A DNA stretch of 64,000 nt from Pseudomonas sp. NBRC 111124 (GCF_001320245.1 NZ_BCBA01000012.1:1-64000), one strand, 5' to 3'; positions 32,358 through 41,930 are shown, counted from the first letter of the stretch. Notes: generated from the sequence alone by a model not told the origin. Program-made: numbers and translations.

Positions 32358-32547
32358 ATGATGTTTCTCCATCGAAATTCTCGGCCGCAGGCGCAACGGG
32401 TGCGCTGCTGTACGGCGGCAGTATAGAGCCTTGTAGGCTGATAAACAGCTTTACACATTTTTGCTCAATAAATTGTGAACATCTGTTGCCCGTCACAGCA
32501 CGGTAACAATCGTCCAATAGCCTGCGGGCTATTTCAGGGACGTTACC

Positions 32548-33111
32548 ATGCTCGCTGCCCCCGCCATTACCGCTGTGCTGTTCGGCCTGCGCGGCTGCCT
32601 GGTCCAGGCCACTGACGGCAGCCCCCTGCCCGCCCCTGGCGCTCTCGACACGCTGGCCGGTCTGCGCCACGCCCAAGTGCCGTGCATCTGGCTGGACGAC
32701 CTGAGCGCGCTGCAAAGCAGGCGCCTGGCCAGTGTACTGCCGGACTGGCTGCCAGGCCACTCGGTCAACGGCGTGCGCTGGCCGGCACCGAACGCCTGCT
32801 GGCAAGCCTTGATGAGCCTGGACAGCGAACGGCTAGAGGGCTGCGTACTGGTCAGCGGTGAGCCAAAGCTCTTGCAATCAGGCCTCAATGCCGGACTGTG
32901 GACGGTGGGCCTGGCAGGCTGTAGCCCCTCGTGCAACCTGACTTCCGCGCAATGGCAGGCCATGACCCAACAAGAGCAGGATCTGGCCCGCGGCAAGGCC
33001 ACCCTGGCCCTGTTCAGCCTGGGCGTGCACTCGGTGATCGACCACCTCGAAGAGCTGGACACCTGCCTTGCCGACATCGCCCTGCGCTGCAGCAAGGGTG
33101 AAAAACCCTGA
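32548..33111 (+). CDS. phosphonatase-like HAD protein lacking catalytic residues
   Basis: 187 residues, similar in layout to phosphonoacetaldehyde hydrolase (PhnX): the NAGLWTVGLAG segment and C-terminal DHLEELDTCLADI match the equivalent NAGMWTVGV and helical end. The first HAD motif, normally DxxGT, reads GLRGC, so the nucleophile Asp is Gly. The fourth motif GDxxxD reads GEPKLL. The protein is therefore predicted to be inactive. It is probably shorter than PhnX because of a reduced cap. The gene position between mlaA and the DUF4404 gene matches P. aeruginosa. Confidence 0.75.
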   Translation: MLAAPAITAVLFGLRGCLVQATDGSPLPAPGALDTLAGLRHAQVPCIWLDDLSALQSRRLASVLPDWLPGHSVNGVRWPAPNACWQALMSLDSERLEGCVLVSGEPKLLQSGLNAGLWTVGLAGCSPSCNLTSAQWQAMTQQEQDLARGKATLALFSLGVHSVIDHLEELDTCLADIALRCSKGEKP

Positions 33112-33234
33112 CACAGCCCCATTGATGCGAATCATGCAAAGCGCCAGCGAGTGGATTACGCTAGGAGACAGGCGAGAACCTTTGCCGCTTCGCTGAGGTC
33201 CATGCCTTGCCAAGCCATTGATGGAGAATTGCCA

Positions 33235-33498
33235 ATGCCTGCCCGCGAATTGCAAGAGCGCTTGAACAGCCTGCGCGAGCAACTGGACCGTAACGTACCG
33301 CTTACGGATGAAGAACTGGCCGCCCTGCACGAAGAGGCCAGGCAGATCGAAGCGCAGTTGAAGCTCGAAGAAGCCACGCCGGACAACAACGTGGTCGATG
33401 GGGTGAACCTGGCGATTGAACGTTTCGAGGCCGAACACCCGGACTTGACCGCCACCCTGCGCAGCATTGCCAACTCGCTGCACAGCATGGGGATCTGA
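33235..33498 (+). CDS. DUF4404 small protein
   Basis: 87 residues, charged and helical (ELQERLNSLREQLDRNVPLT, then DEELAALHEEARQIEAQL), a coiled-coil-rich cytoplasmic protein of DUF4404. GGAG lies 9 bases before ATG 33235; an upstream frame extension lacks a ribosome site. It probably belongs to a transcription unit with the HAD protein 120 bases upstream. A terminator follows. Function unknown. Confidence 0.75.
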   Translation: MPARELQERLNSLREQLDRNVPLTDEELAALHEEARQIEAQLKLEEATPDNNVVDGVNLAIERFEAEHPDLTATLRSIANSLHSMGI

Positions 33499-33505
33499 AA
33501 CAGCT

Positions 33506-33528
33506 GGGGCCGCTTTGCGGCCCCATTT
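33506..33528. terminator. terminator between convergent DUF4404 and queF genes
   Basis: A perfect 8-bp stem (GGGGCCGC/GCGGCCCC) with a TTT loop followed by ATTT. It lies between the two converging stops and probably serves both strands weakly. Confidence 0.75.
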
Positions 33529-33537
33529 ACACAGAAC

Positions 33538-34368
33538 TTACTGGCGAACCAATCGCAGGTTCGCCGGGCTGATCGCCCCGGTGCTGCGGTACGGGTTGAT
33601 ATCCAGGCCACCGCGGCGCACATACCGCGCATACACGGTCAGGTGCTCGGGCTGCAGCAAGTTCTTCAAATCCAGGTAGATCCGCTCCACACACTGCTCA
33701 TGGAAGTCAGCATGCTGGCGGAAGCTGATCAGGTAGGTCAGCAGGCTGGCATGGTCGAGCGCCCTGCCCTTGTACTCCACCACCACGCTGCCCCAGTCCG
33801 GCTGGCCAGTCACCGGGCAGTTGGATTTGAGCAGGTGACTGTGCACGGTCTCTTCGACAATGCGCTCCGGGTTGCAGCTCAGCAGCTCGGGTTGTGGCTG
33901 CTCGTAATTGTCGATCGCCACATCCAGCCCATCGATGCACTGCCCCGGCAACGCCACCACACCTTGGGCCTCTACTTCAGCCAGCGTGCGCACCTGCAGC
34001 CCCACCGGCTTGCCAGCGGCGGCCGACAAGTCTTTCACCAGGCACGCCTGCAGCTCGCCGATCGAGGCAAATACGGTCTGGTTCAACGAGTTGAGGTAGA
34101 GCTTGAACGACTTCGACTCGATGATGTTCGGCGAGTCGGCCGGGATGGCGAATTCACCGATGGCCACCACCGGTTTGCCCGAGGGCAGCAACCACGACAG
34201 CTCGAAGCAGTTCCAGTAGTCCACGCCCTGCCACGGCAGGGTCTGGGCGGTCACACCCAACTCTGCCCACTTTGCCGTGCGCGGGATCGGGAACAGCAGC
34301 GAAGGCGTGTAGGTGGCAATGTATTCGCTGGATTTGCCCAGCGGGGAATGTTCGGCGGCGGGATGCAT
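33538..34368 (-). CDS. queF: NADPH-dependent 7-cyano-7-deazaguanine reductase
   Basis: 276 residues, the long two-domain form of QueF, which reduces preQ0 to preQ1 in queuosine synthesis. The thioimide-forming Cys lies in [16 protein letters not shown], and the QueF motif [14 protein letters not shown] is seen. Length and tunnel-fold duplication match E. coli QueF. No preQ1 riboswitch pattern is apparent in the upstream 70 bases. Confidence 0.95.
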   Translation of the reverse strand: MHPAAEHSPLGKSSEYIATYTPSLLFPIPRTAKWAELGVTAQTLPWQGVDYWNCFELSWLLPSGKPVVAIGEFAIPADSPNIIESKSFKLYLNSLNQTVFASIGELQACLVKDLSAAAGKPVGLQVRTLAEVEAQGVVALPGQCIDGLDVAIDNYEQPQPELLSCNPERIVEETVHSHLLKSNCPVTGQPDWGSVVVEYKGRALDHASLLTYLISFRQHADFHEQCVERIYLDLKNLLQPEHLTVYARYVRRGGLDINPYRSTGAISPANLRLVRQ

Positions 34369-34436
34369 GGAAACTGACCTGAAGGTTCGAAATTGCCCCT
34401 AGTCTACCGGTTTTGCCCCCCGCCTTGGAGTGCCAG

Positions 34437-34964
34437 TCACTCGATGGTCAGCTCCCCGACCATACCGGCCTGGTAATGCCCAGGTACGTTGCAGGCGAAC
34501 TCGATGGGCGCCGACTTGCGGAAAGTCCAGGTCAGCTCGGCGCGCTGGCCGGGTTGCACCAGCACGGTGTTGCCGCCATTGTGGCCATGGGATCCGTGGT
34601 CCATCGGTTTGGCCGGCATGTGGCCCATCTGCGAATGGTCCATGCCCTCATGCTGCATGGCCGCGTTGTACAGCTTGCCCTGCATGGCCATCATTTCTTT
34701 CTGGTGCTCGGCATGCATGGCCTTGTCACCGAGGTTGAACTCATGGGGCAACTTGCCCTCATTGATGACCACGAAGCGCACGGTCTCGCCCGCCTTCACG
34801 TGCAGGCTCTTGGGCTCGAAGGCGATGTCCTTGAGCACCACTTCGACAGTGCGGGTGGCCTTGGCAGCCGGGGCCGGTTCGCCGAATGCGAAGGTTTTCG
34901 CCTCGCCTGCCAGGGTGGGCAGGCTGACCAGGGCCAGGGCGGCGGCGATGAACAGGTGTTTCAT
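34437..34964 (-). CDS. copI: CopI-type periplasmic cupredoxin
   Basis: 175 residues with a signal peptide (MKHLFIAAALALVSLPTLAG). A type-1 copper cupredoxin: ligands are His in LPHEFNLG, and Cys, His and Met in FACNVPGHYQAGM. A His/Met-rich insert (HEGMDHSQMGHMPAKPMDHG) probably binds extra copper. It is implicated in copper tolerance. The gene diverges from the copRS pair across a CusR/CopR-like box (35037-35050), suggesting copper induction. It corresponds to P. aeruginosa PA2807 in order. Confidence 0.85.
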   Translation of the reverse strand: MKHLFIAAALALVSLPTLAGEAKTFAFGEPAPAAKATRTVEVVLKDIAFEPKSLHVKAGETVRFVVINEGKLPHEFNLGDKAMHAEHQKEMMAMQGKLYNAAMQHEGMDHSQMGHMPAKPMDHGSHGHNGGNTVLVQPGQRAELTWTFRKSAPIEFACNVPGHYQAGMVGELTIE

Positions 34965-35036
34965 GATGACTCCGAAGATCACAGCAGGATGAGGCCACTC
35001 TAGAAAGGTGTGGCTGGCGCTTGGCTGACAGGAAGA

Positions 35037-35050
35037 TTACAACTTTGTCA
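35037..35050. promoter_or_regulatory. CopR/CusR-type box between copI and copR
   Basis: TTACAACTTTGTCA matches the palindromic TGACAA-N2-TTGTCA heavy-metal regulator site except for one base. It lies 73 bases from copI and 65 bases from copR. It likely mediates copper-dependent expression of both. Confidence 0.7.
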
Positions 35051-35114
35051 GTTTGGGCGAGCAGGCACATCGTCACGTATCATTTCAGCCATCACCCTAC
35101 CCTGCAGGAGCCCC

Positions 35115-35795
35115 ATGAAACTGCTGATCGTCGAAGACCAGACCCGCACCGGCCAATACCTGAGCCAGGGCCTGAGCGAAGCCGGCTTCGCCACCGAACT
35201 GGCCACCGACGGTGAGACCGGCCAGTACCTGGCTCTAACCGGCGACCACGATTTGCTGATCCTCGACGTGATGCTGCCCGGGCGCGACGGCTGGCAGATC
35301 CTGCAGGCCGTGCGCGCGGCCGGGCTGGACACGCCGGTGCTGTTCCTCACCGCCCGCGACGCCGTCGAAGACCGCGTGCATGGCCTGGAGCTGGGTGCCG
35401 ATGATTATTTGGTCAAGCCGTTCGCCTTCTCCGAGCTGCTGGCCCGGGTGCGCAGCCTGCTGCGCCGCGGCGCCAGCCCCAGCCAGGACACCACCCTGAC
35501 CCTCGCCGACCTGCGCCTGGACCTGATCCGCCGCCGTGCCGAACGGGCCGGCACGCGCATCGACCTGACCGCCAAGGAGTTCGCCCTGCTCGAACTGCTG
35601 CTGCGCCGCCAAGGCGAGGTGCTGCCCAAATCGCTGATCGCCTCGCAAGTGTGGGACATGAACTTCGACAGCGACACCAATGTGATCGAAGTGGCAGTAC
35701 GTCGCCTGCGCCTGAAGATCGACGACCCGCACCCGAACAAGCTGATCCATACCGTACGCGGCATGGGCTACGTACTCGAAGAGCGCCACGACTGA
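35115..35795 (+). CDS. copR: heavy-metal response regulator (CopR/CusR family)
   Basis: 226 residues: an OmpR-type regulator with Asp51 in [10 protein letters not shown], Lys in LVKPFAF and a C-terminal winged helix ([26 protein letters not shown]). Length and sequence match heavy-metal regulators CopR, CusR and CzcR. It is overlapped by the kinase gene (TGATG). Adjacent copI and the box upstream point to copper as signal. The distinction between CopR and CusR is by context only. Confidence 0.9.
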   Translation: MKLLIVEDQTRTGQYLSQGLSEAGFATELATDGETGQYLALTGDHDLLILDVMLPGRDGWQILQAVRAAGLDTPVLFLTARDAVEDRVHGLELGADDYLVKPFAFSELLARVRSLLRRGASPSQDTTLTLADLRLDLIRRRAERAGTRIDLTAKEFALLELLLRRQGEVLPKSLIASQVWDMNFDSDTNVIEVAVRRLRLKIDDPHPNKLIHTVRGMGYVLEERHD

Positions 35796-37138
35796 TGCGC
35801 AGGCTTTCCCTCGGCACGCGCCTGGCACTGCTGTTTGCCGCCTGCACCGCCGCCGTGTCGCTGGGCGCCGGGCTGCTGTTCAACCGTGCCAGCGAGCAGC
35901 ATTTCGTCGAGCTGGACCAGCAGTTGCTGGAGTCGCGCCTGTCCCTGTTTCGCAGCCAGCTCGCCGGCGTGAAGGACCTCGATCAATTGCAAGGCCGCTT
36001 GCCAGCGCTGCGCAATGAACTCAGCCATCAGGCAGACCTGGCGCTGCGCATCGATGGCCCCGGCGGGGCAAACTGGTTCGCCAGCCGCGACAGCCTGCCA
36101 GCCATACCATCAACGTCCGCGCTGACAACCTTGCACGCTGACGGCGTCGATTACCGAAGCCTCACCGTGCCAGCGGACGCTAAGACATCAGCGCAACTGA
36201 CGCTGTTTCTCGACATCACCCATCACCAGCACTTCCTGCAGGGCATGCAGCGCCTGATCTGGCTCACCGTCGGGCTGTCGGCCCTGGCCACTGCCCTGCT
36301 CGGTGCCTGGGCCGCACGCAGCGGCCTGCACCCCTTGCGCCAGATGGGCCAGGTGGCCGCCAGCGTGTCGGCGCGCTCCCTGACCACGCGCTTGCCGGTG
36401 GCACAGATGCCCGAGGAACTGGCAGAGTTGGCCACTACCGTCAACGCCATGCTGCAACGCCTGGACGACGCCTTCCAGCGCCTGTCAGCGTTCTCCGCCG
36501 ACATCGCTCACGAACTGCGTACGCCGCTTTCCAACCTGCTGACCCACACCCAGGTCACCCTCACCCGCCCGCGCAGCCTGGAAGAATACCGCGAGGCCCT
36601 TCATGGCAACCTCGAAGAACTGCAATGGATGGCGCAGATGATCAACGATATGCTGTTCCTCGCCAAGGCCGACCACGGGCTGCTGGTACCGGGGCAGACG
36701 GCGCTGGCCTTGCACGAAGACGTGGATGCGCTGTTGGAGTTCTACGCGCCATTGGCCGAGGATAATGAGGTGCAACTGCTGCGCGAGGGTGAAGCAGTAT
36801 TGCAGGGCGACCGGCACATGCTGCGCCGGGCCCTGTCGAACCTGCTCGACAATGCCTTGCGCTTTACCCCCGCAGGCGGGCAGATACGGGTGACATTGGA
36901 GCCGGGGGTACGGATTTGCGTGGCCAATACCGGGGTGGCAATCGAAGCTGCGGCATTACCGCGCCTGTTTGATCGCTTCTACCGGGTGGACCCGGCTCGG
37001 CGGGAAGGCGTCAGCGAGCATGCGGGGTTGGGGTTGGCGATTACCCGGTCGATCGTGCTGGCCCATTGCGGGATCATTAAGGCACAAAGCCAGGATGGCT
37101 GGACAAGGTTTGTGATCGAGTTACCTGGAACTCGGTGA
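35795..37138 (+). CDS. copS: heavy-metal sensor histidine kinase (CopS/CusS-type)
   Basis: 447 residues. A transmembrane helix at the N-terminus, a periplasmic sensor loop of about 140 residues, a second helix and HAMP domain (SARSLTTRLPV), then the H-box AFSADIAHELRTPLSNLL and the ATPase motifs NLLDNALRF and GLGLAITRSI. It phosphorylates the adjacent regulator. The ATG overlaps the copR stop, so translation is coupled. Pseudomonas CopS sensors detect periplasmic copper. Confidence 0.9.
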   Translation: MRRLSLGTRLALLFAACTAAVSLGAGLLFNRASEQHFVELDQQLLESRLSLFRSQLAGVKDLDQLQGRLPALRNELSHQADLALRIDGPGGANWFASRDSLPAIPSTSALTTLHADGVDYRSLTVPADAKTSAQLTLFLDITHHQHFLQGMQRLIWLTVGLSALATALLGAWAARSGLHPLRQMGQVAASVSARSLTTRLPVAQMPEELAELATTVNAMLQRLDDAFQRLSAFSADIAHELRTPLSNLLTHTQVTLTRPRSLEEYREALHGNLEELQWMAQMINDMLFLAKADHGLLVPGQTALALHEDVDALLEFYAPLAEDNEVQLLREGEAVLQGDRHMLRRALSNLLDNALRFTPAGGQIRVTLEPGVRICVANTGVAIEAAALPRLFDRFYRVDPARREGVSEHAGLGLAITRSIVLAHCGIIKAQSQDGWTRFVIELPGTR

Positions 37139-37140
37139 AA

Positions 37141-37246
37141 TGGGGCTGCTTTGCAGCCCTTTTCGCGACATAAGGCCGCTCCTACAGGAGGGTGCATGAC
37201 CTGTAGGAGCGGCCTTGTGTCGCGAAAAGGGCGCAGAGCGCCCCCA
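37141..37246. repeat. inverted REP pair, GCGGCC class
   Basis: Arms TTTTCGCGACATAAGGCCGC and GCGGCCTTGTGTCGCGAAAA are inverted copies within 37160-37230, each joined to a GC-rich outer hairpin. They lie between convergent copS and lolE. Confidence 0.85.
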
Positions 37247-37262
37247 CAATCTCAGGCAAACA

Positions 37263-38504
37263 TCAAACCGCCAGTCCAATCGCTGGCTGCACCTGCGACG
37301 CCCGATACGCCGGGTAGATGGTCGCCAGGAAGCTCATCACCAACCCGGCAGCGCAGATCATCAACACATCCCCGCCCTGCAGTTCGGACGGCAGGCTGCT
37401 GACAAAGTAAACATCAGAAGTGAAGATGTGCTGCCCACTCACCCGCTCCAGCCAGCCGACGATCTGGCTGACATTGAGCGCAGCAATCACCCCGAGCACA
37501 CCGCCAATCAGCGTGCCGACAATACCGATCAGGCTGCCCTGAACCATGAACGTGCCCATGATCTGCGCCGGCGTGGCGCCCAGGGTACGCAGGATGGCAA
37601 TGTCCGGCCCCTTGTCGTTCACCACCATCACCAGGGTGGCGATGATATTGAACGCCGCCACCGCGATGATCATCAGCAGCAACAGGCCGATCATGGTCTT
37701 TTCCATCTTCATGGCGCTGAAAAGGCTGCCCTGGGTGTGCGACCAGTCATCGGCGCGGTAGCCATCGCCCAGGCCGCCAGCGATTGCCTTGGACACCTGC
37801 GGCGCGGCATACAGGTCGTGCAGCTTCAGGCGCACGCCCTGTACCTGGCCGGGCACCCAACGCTGCATTTCGCCGGCATCAGCCACGTGTATGTAGGCTT
37901 GCGAGCCGTCCAGTTCGGCACCGACCTTGAAGATGCCGACCACGGTCAGGCGCTGCATACGCGGGGTGATACCACCGGGTTCCTTGCTGATTTCCGGCAC
38001 GATCAGGGTCAGCTTGTCGCCAGTATTGAGGCGGAAACGTCGCGCAGTCAGTTCACCGATGACCACACCGTACTCACCCGGCTGCAGATCCTGCAGGCGG
38101 CCCTGGACGATGTGCTGGCCAACGATGGAAACCTTGTTTTCCTCAGCCGGGTCGATGCCGCTGACCTGAATTGGCTGCATCGCCCCCTTGTACGAGAGCA
38201 TGCCTTCCATCTCGGTGATCGGCGCCGCAGCCATCACCGCCGGATTCTGCAACGCAGCGTCAGCCGCCTTGTGCCAGTCGTCCAGCGGCTGCACACCAAG
38301 GATCGAGGCATGCGGCACCAGGCCGAGAATGCGCGAGCTCATTTCGCGCTGGAAGCCGTTCATCACCGACAGCACCACGATCATCGCCAGCACGCCCAGC
38401 GACAGGCCGATCATCGAGGTCATCGAAATGAACGAGATGAAGTGGTTGCGGCGCTTGGCCCGTGTGTAGCGCGCGCCGATGAAAATGGGCAAGGGTCTGA
38501 ACAT
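37263..38504 (-). CDS. lolE: lipoprotein-releasing ABC transporter permease LolE
   Basis: 413 residues. An FtsX-fold permease with one N-terminal and three C-terminal transmembrane helices around a periplasmic domain. The conserved N-terminus ([20 protein letters not shown]) is shared with LolC (39255-40505), the paralogous partner. LolCDE transfers outer-membrane lipoproteins from the inner membrane to LolA. ATG at 38504 is chosen; the upstream extension begins with TTG. It is third in a lolC-lolD-lolE order, after a hairpin at 38522-38555. Confidence 0.92.
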   Translation of the reverse strand: MFRPLPIFIGARYTRAKRRNHFISFISMTSMIGLSLGVLAMIVVLSVMNGFQREMSSRILGLVPHASILGVQPLDDWHKAADAALQNPAVMAAAPITEMEGMLSYKGAMQPIQVSGIDPAEENKVSIVGQHIVQGRLQDLQPGEYGVVIGELTARRFRLNTGDKLTLIVPEISKEPGGITPRMQRLTVVGIFKVGAELDGSQAYIHVADAGEMQRWVPGQVQGVRLKLHDLYAAPQVSKAIAGGLGDGYRADDWSHTQGSLFSAMKMEKTMIGLLLLMIIAVAAFNIIATLVMVVNDKGPDIAILRTLGATPAQIMGTFMVQGSLIGIVGTLIGGVLGVIAALNVSQIVGWLERVSGQHIFTSDVYFVSSLPSELQGGDVLMICAAGLVMSFLATIYPAYRASQVQPAIGLAV

Positions 38505-38521
38505 GTAGGAAACACCCAATT

Positions 38522-38555
38522 AAAACGGGAAAACGGGGCGGCATCGCCACCCCGT
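38522..38555 (-). terminator. terminator-like hairpin between lolD and lolE
   Basis: On the minus strand, ACGGGGTGGCGATGCCGCCCCGT folds as a stem and is followed by TTTTCCCGTTTT. It has the shape of an intrinsic terminator, although lolE downstream must still be expressed. It could lower lolE relative to lolCD or lie before an internal promoter. Confidence 0.65.
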
Positions 38556-38563
38556 GCACTCGG

Positions 38564-39247
38564 TCAGATCGCCACCAGGTGGCCGTCGTCGAGCTTCAGA
38601 ACGCGGTCCATCTGGCGCGCCAGGTTGAGGTCGTGGGTCACCACCAGGAAGGCGGTACGCGATGCACTGGACAACTCCTGCATCAATTCCTGGATGCCCT
38701 GGGCGGTGTGGTGGTCGAGGTTGCCGGTCGGCTCGTCGAGCATCACCAGGCCAGGGCGGTTGACCAGGGCACGGGCAATCGCCACGCGCTGGCGCTCGCC
38801 ACCGGACAGTTCGGCCGGTTTGTGGTGCAGGCGATGGCCCAGGCCGACCCGTTTGAGCAGCGCTTCGGCACGCTCACGGGCTTCCGGGATGGCGGTGCGG
38901 CCAATCAGCAGCGGCATGCACACGTTCTCCATGGCGGTAAACTCTGGCAACAAGTGGTGGAACTGGTAGACGAAGCCCAGCTCGCGGTTGCGCAGCAGCC
39001 CACGGGCGCGCTCGCCAAGGGCCGACAGCTCTTGGCCGGCCAGCCATACGCTGCCCTGGGTCGGCCGGTCGAGGCCGCCGAGCAGGTTGAGCAAGGTACT
39101 CTTGCCCGAGCCGGAGCTGCCGACGATGGCCACCCGTTCACCGGCGTGCAGTTCCAGGTTGAGCCCGGCCAGCACCTGCACGGACTCCGGGCCCTCGTCG
39201 TAGGACTTGCCCAGGTTGCGGCAACTCAGAACGGCTTTATCACTCAT
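38564..39247 (-). CDS. lolD: lipoprotein-releasing ABC transporter ATPase LolD
   Basis: 227 residues. Walker [10 protein letters not shown] (about residues 43-51), signature [15 protein letters not shown], Walker [13 protein letters not shown] and the switch His in VVTHDLN. ATG at 39247 is chosen by family length. A second ATG at 39262 would overlap the lolC stop. It powers release of lipoproteins via LolC and LolE. Confidence 0.95.
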   Translation of the reverse strand: MSDKAVLSCRNLGKSYDEGPESVQVLAGLNLELHAGERVAIVGSSGSGKSTLLNLLGGLDRPTQGSVWLAGQELSALGERARGLLRNRELGFVYQFHHLLPEFTAMENVCMPLLIGRTAIPEARERAEALLKRVGLGHRLHHKPAELSGGERQRVAIARALVNRPGLVMLDEPTGNLDHHTAQGIQELMQELSSASRTAFLVVTHDLNLARQMDRVLKLDDGHLVAI

Positions 39248-39254
39248 GCGCAAC

Positions 39255-40505
39255 TCACTCATAACGTAGCGCCTCTGCAGGCTGGGTGCGGGCCGCACGC
39301 CAGGCCGGGTACAGGGTGGCGAAGAAACTCAGGACCAATGCCGCACCGCAGACCATGTACACGTCCTGGGCCTGGATCTGCGAAGGCAGGTAATCGATGA
39401 AATACACGTCGGCATTGAGGAACTTGTGCCCGATCAGCTTCTCGATGCCGGCGATCGCCGCGCTCACGTTCAGCGCGGCGACGATCCCGACCACGGCACC
39501 GATCAGGGTGCCGATCACCCCGATCACCGTGCCCTGGACCATGAAGATCAGCATGATCTGCCCGGGCGTGGCGCCCAGGGTACGGAGGATGGCGATGTCA
39601 CCACGCTTGTCGTTGACCACCATCACCAGGGTGGAAATGATGTTGAACGCCGCCACCGCGACGATCAGCAGCAACAGCAGGCCGATCATGGCCTTTTCCA
39701 TGCGGATCGCTTGGTACAGGTTGCCGTGGGTACGGGTCCAGTCGCGGCTGTAGTATTCCTGCTCGCCCAACTGCTGGGCGATGCTCCAGGCCACCCGCGG
39801 CGCTTGGAAGAGGTCGTCGAACTTCAGGCGCAGGCCCTGCACCTGGTCCGGCTTCCAGCGGTGCAGGCGGGACAGGTCAGTGATATTGGTCAGGCCCAGG
39901 TAGCCGTCGATCTCGCCAGCGCCAACGTGGAAGGTGCCGACCACGGTGAAGCGCTTCATGCGCGGGAACATGCCGGCCGGGGTCACACTGACCTCGGGGG
40001 CGACGAAGGTCAGTTTGTCGCCGATGGCGACGCCCAGCTTGGCCGCCGCCTTGTCGCCGATCATGATGCCCCACTCGCCCGGCGCCAGCTTGTCGAGGCT
40101 GCCCTGCTGAATGAAATTGTCGATGATCGACACCTCGCGCTCGCGCGCCGGGTCGATGCCGTTGAGCAACACCTTCTGTACCTTGCCGTCATGGGTCAGC
40201 AGGCCCTGCATCTGCGTGTACGGCGCAACCGCCAGCACCTGCGGATTCTGCTTTACTTGTTGGGCAAGGGCAGACCAGTCGTTGATCGGCTGGCCGCTCT
40301 CCAGCGTGGCGTGGGGGATCATTCCCAGCACGCGGGTACGCATCTCGTGGTCGAAACCGTTCATGACCGAGAGCACCACGATCATCACCACCACGCCCAG
40401 GGCGAGGCCGATCATCGAGGTCAGGGAAATGAACGAGACGAAGTGGTTACGGCGCTTGGCACGGGTATAACGCGTACCGATGAATGCGAAAAGAGGTCTG
40501 AACAT
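39255..40505 (-). CDS. lolC: lipoprotein-releasing ABC transporter permease LolC
   Basis: 416 residues, the first gene of the lol cluster. It is closely similar to the lolE product and ends [11 protein letters not shown], like E. coli LolC. It has an N-terminal helix, a large periplasmic domain that contacts LolA, and C-terminal helices. It ends just before lolD, so the two are coupled. The assignment as LolC rather than LolE rests on gene order and this C-terminus. Confidence 0.9.
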   Translation of the reverse strand: MFRPLFAFIGTRYTRAKRRNHFVSFISLTSMIGLALGVVVMIVVLSVMNGFDHEMRTRVLGMIPHATLESGQPINDWSALAQQVKQNPQVLAVAPYTQMQGLLTHDGKVQKVLLNGIDPAREREVSIIDNFIQQGSLDKLAPGEWGIMIGDKAAAKLGVAIGDKLTFVAPEVSVTPAGMFPRMKRFTVVGTFHVGAGEIDGYLGLTNITDLSRLHRWKPDQVQGLRLKFDDLFQAPRVAWSIAQQLGEQEYYSRDWTRTHGNLYQAIRMEKAMIGLLLLLIVAVAAFNIISTLVMVVNDKRGDIAILRTLGATPGQIMLIFMVQGTVIGVIGTLIGAVVGIVAALNVSAAIAGIEKLIGHKFLNADVYFIDYLPSQIQAQDVYMVCGAALVLSFFATLYPAWRAARTQPAEALRYE

Positions 40506-40598
40506 GTCGGGGCTTGTTCGGATGAAAGGGAACGTCCTTGTGGCGAGGCGCCTACGGCGGCTTTACACTCGGACCACCGCCGCAACCATGGGTTCGCC

Positions 40599-41183
40599 AT
40601 GACGACATTAGACGAAGAAGATCGCCGCGAATACTACCGCATCGAAGATCGGATCGCACTGGAAATCAGCCCCCTCAGCGCGGCCGAAGCCCTTGAGCCA
40701 GAACTGTTGCAAGATGATTCGCCGCTGTTCAACCTGCTTAGCGAGCTGCACCTGTCCGACTTCGAGTCGCAGCACCTGCTGCGCCAGCTGAGCGATAAGG
40801 ACCGCACCCTGGCGGCCTTCCTGCGGGCGCAGAACAAGCGCCTGGACCTGCTCAGCGCCGTGGTCGCGCAGACGCTGCTCGGTGAAATCGGCCAGCCACA
40901 ACGGGTAATCATTTCCGAAGGCGGCATCGAATTCGCACAAGCCCAGCCGATCGCCCCCGGCACCCGGGTGAAAGTGAAGATGGTGCTGATGCCGCGCGCC
41001 CACGGCTTGCTGCTGCGCGGCAAGGTCACCCACTGCGACCCGCGCCAAGGCGGCGATTTTGAGGTTGGCACGGAATTCACCGACATGACCGATGCCCAAC
41101 GGCAACTGCTGGCCCGCTATATTCTGCAACGCCAACAGCAGCAACGGCGCCAGCAATTGGAACAAGACGGCCCCGCCTCCTGA
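40599..41183 (+). CDS. PilZ-domain protein with N-terminal extension
   Basis: 194 residues. The N-terminus has an RxxxR-like motif (RREYYRIED), followed by a helical segment, then a beta-barrel region (VIISEGGIEF... GTRVKVKMVLM) typical of PilZ, in which the second motif is SEGG rather than DxSxxG. A Gln/Arg-rich tail follows. It diverges from lolC and precedes the glycerophosphodiesterase gene by 30 bases. Whether it binds c-di-GMP is uncertain given the altered second motif. Confidence 0.75.
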   Translation: MTTLDEEDRREYYRIEDRIALEISPLSAAEALEPELLQDDSPLFNLLSELHLSDFESQHLLRQLSDKDRTLAAFLRAQNKRLDLLSAVVAQTLLGEIGQPQRVIISEGGIEFAQAQPIAPGTRVKVKMVLMPRAHGLLLRGKVTHCDPRQGGDFEVGTEFTDMTDAQRQLLARYILQRQQQQRRQQLEQDGPAS

Positions 41184-41213
41184 GCCCTATTCCCCTGATT
41201 TGAAGGAACGAAC

Positions 41214-41930
41214 GTGACCCTGATCTACGGCCACCGCGGCGCCAAGGGCGAAGCCCCCGAAAATACCCTGAAGAGTTTTCAGCAGTGCCTGTCCCATGGC
41301 GTGAACCGCTGCGAACTGGACCTGCACCTGTCGGCCGACAACGAGCTGATGGTGATCCACGACCCTACCCTCAAGCGCACCACCGGCCGTCGCGGCAAGG
41401 TGGTCGAGCACCCGGCTGCAGAACTGATCAAGATCGATGCCCGCAAGGGCGGCCCAGGGCACGTGCAGCCCTGCCCTATCCCAAAGCTGGAAGAGCTGTT
41501 CGAGAAGTGCGCCTTCGAGCATTGGCAGCTGGAGGTCAAGAGCGCCTCGCGCACCCGTGCCGCCACCACCGTGCTGGCGATTCGCGAACTGGCGCAGCAA
41601 TACGGCCTGCTGGACAAAGTGACCATCACCTCCAGTTCACGCGAAGTGCTGGGCGCGGCCCAGGAGCTGGTACCGGATGTGAAACGCGGGCTGGTGGCCG
41701 AATACGCCTGGCTCGACCCGCTGAAGGTTGCGCAGAACTACGGCTGCGAGCTGCTGGCATTGAATTGGACGCTGTGCACCCCAGAGCGCCTGCTCAAGGC
41801 ACAGGGTCAGGGCCTGCACGTGTCGGTGTGGACGGTCAACGAACCGGCACTGATGCGCCGGCTCGCTGATTTTGGCGTGGACAGCCTGATTACAGACTTT
41901 CCCGGTTTGGCCAAGACCACCCTCGGGTAG
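41214..41930 (+). CDS. glpQ: glycerophosphodiester phosphodiesterase (cytoplasmic)
   Basis: 238 residues. GDPD TIM-barrel motifs: YGHRGAKGEAPENTL (His, Arg, Glu), the CELDLHL metal ligands, and VIHDPTLKRTT. It hydrolyses glycerophosphodiesters to glycerol-3-phosphate and an alcohol. There is no signal peptide, so it is a UgpQ-like cytoplasmic enzyme despite the glpQ name used in Pseudomonas annotations. The start is GTG, with AAGGAACGAAC just upstream. Confidence 0.88.
   Translation: MTLIYGHRGAKGEAPENTLKSFQQCLSHGVNRCELDLHLSADNELMVIHDPTLKRTTGRRGKVVEHPAAELIKIDARKGGPGHVQPCPIPKLEELFEKCAFEHWQLEVKSASRTRAATTVLAIRELAQQYGLLDKVTITSSSREVLGAAQELVPDVKRGLVAEYAWLDPLKVAQNYGCELLALNWTLCTPERLLKAQGQGLHVSVWTVNEPALMRRLADFGVDSLITDFPGLAKTTLG

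Noticed and set aside
34369..34436. Possible preQ1 riboswitch upstream of queF
   Set aside because: The short leader has no preQ1-I type stem with an A-rich tail, and queF here has no clear aptamer-like sequence.
24143..37246. Repeated GC-rich motifs as a possible CRISPR array
   Set aside because: The repeats are dispersed inverted pairs of palindromic REP units, not regularly spaced direct repeats, and no cas gene is present.
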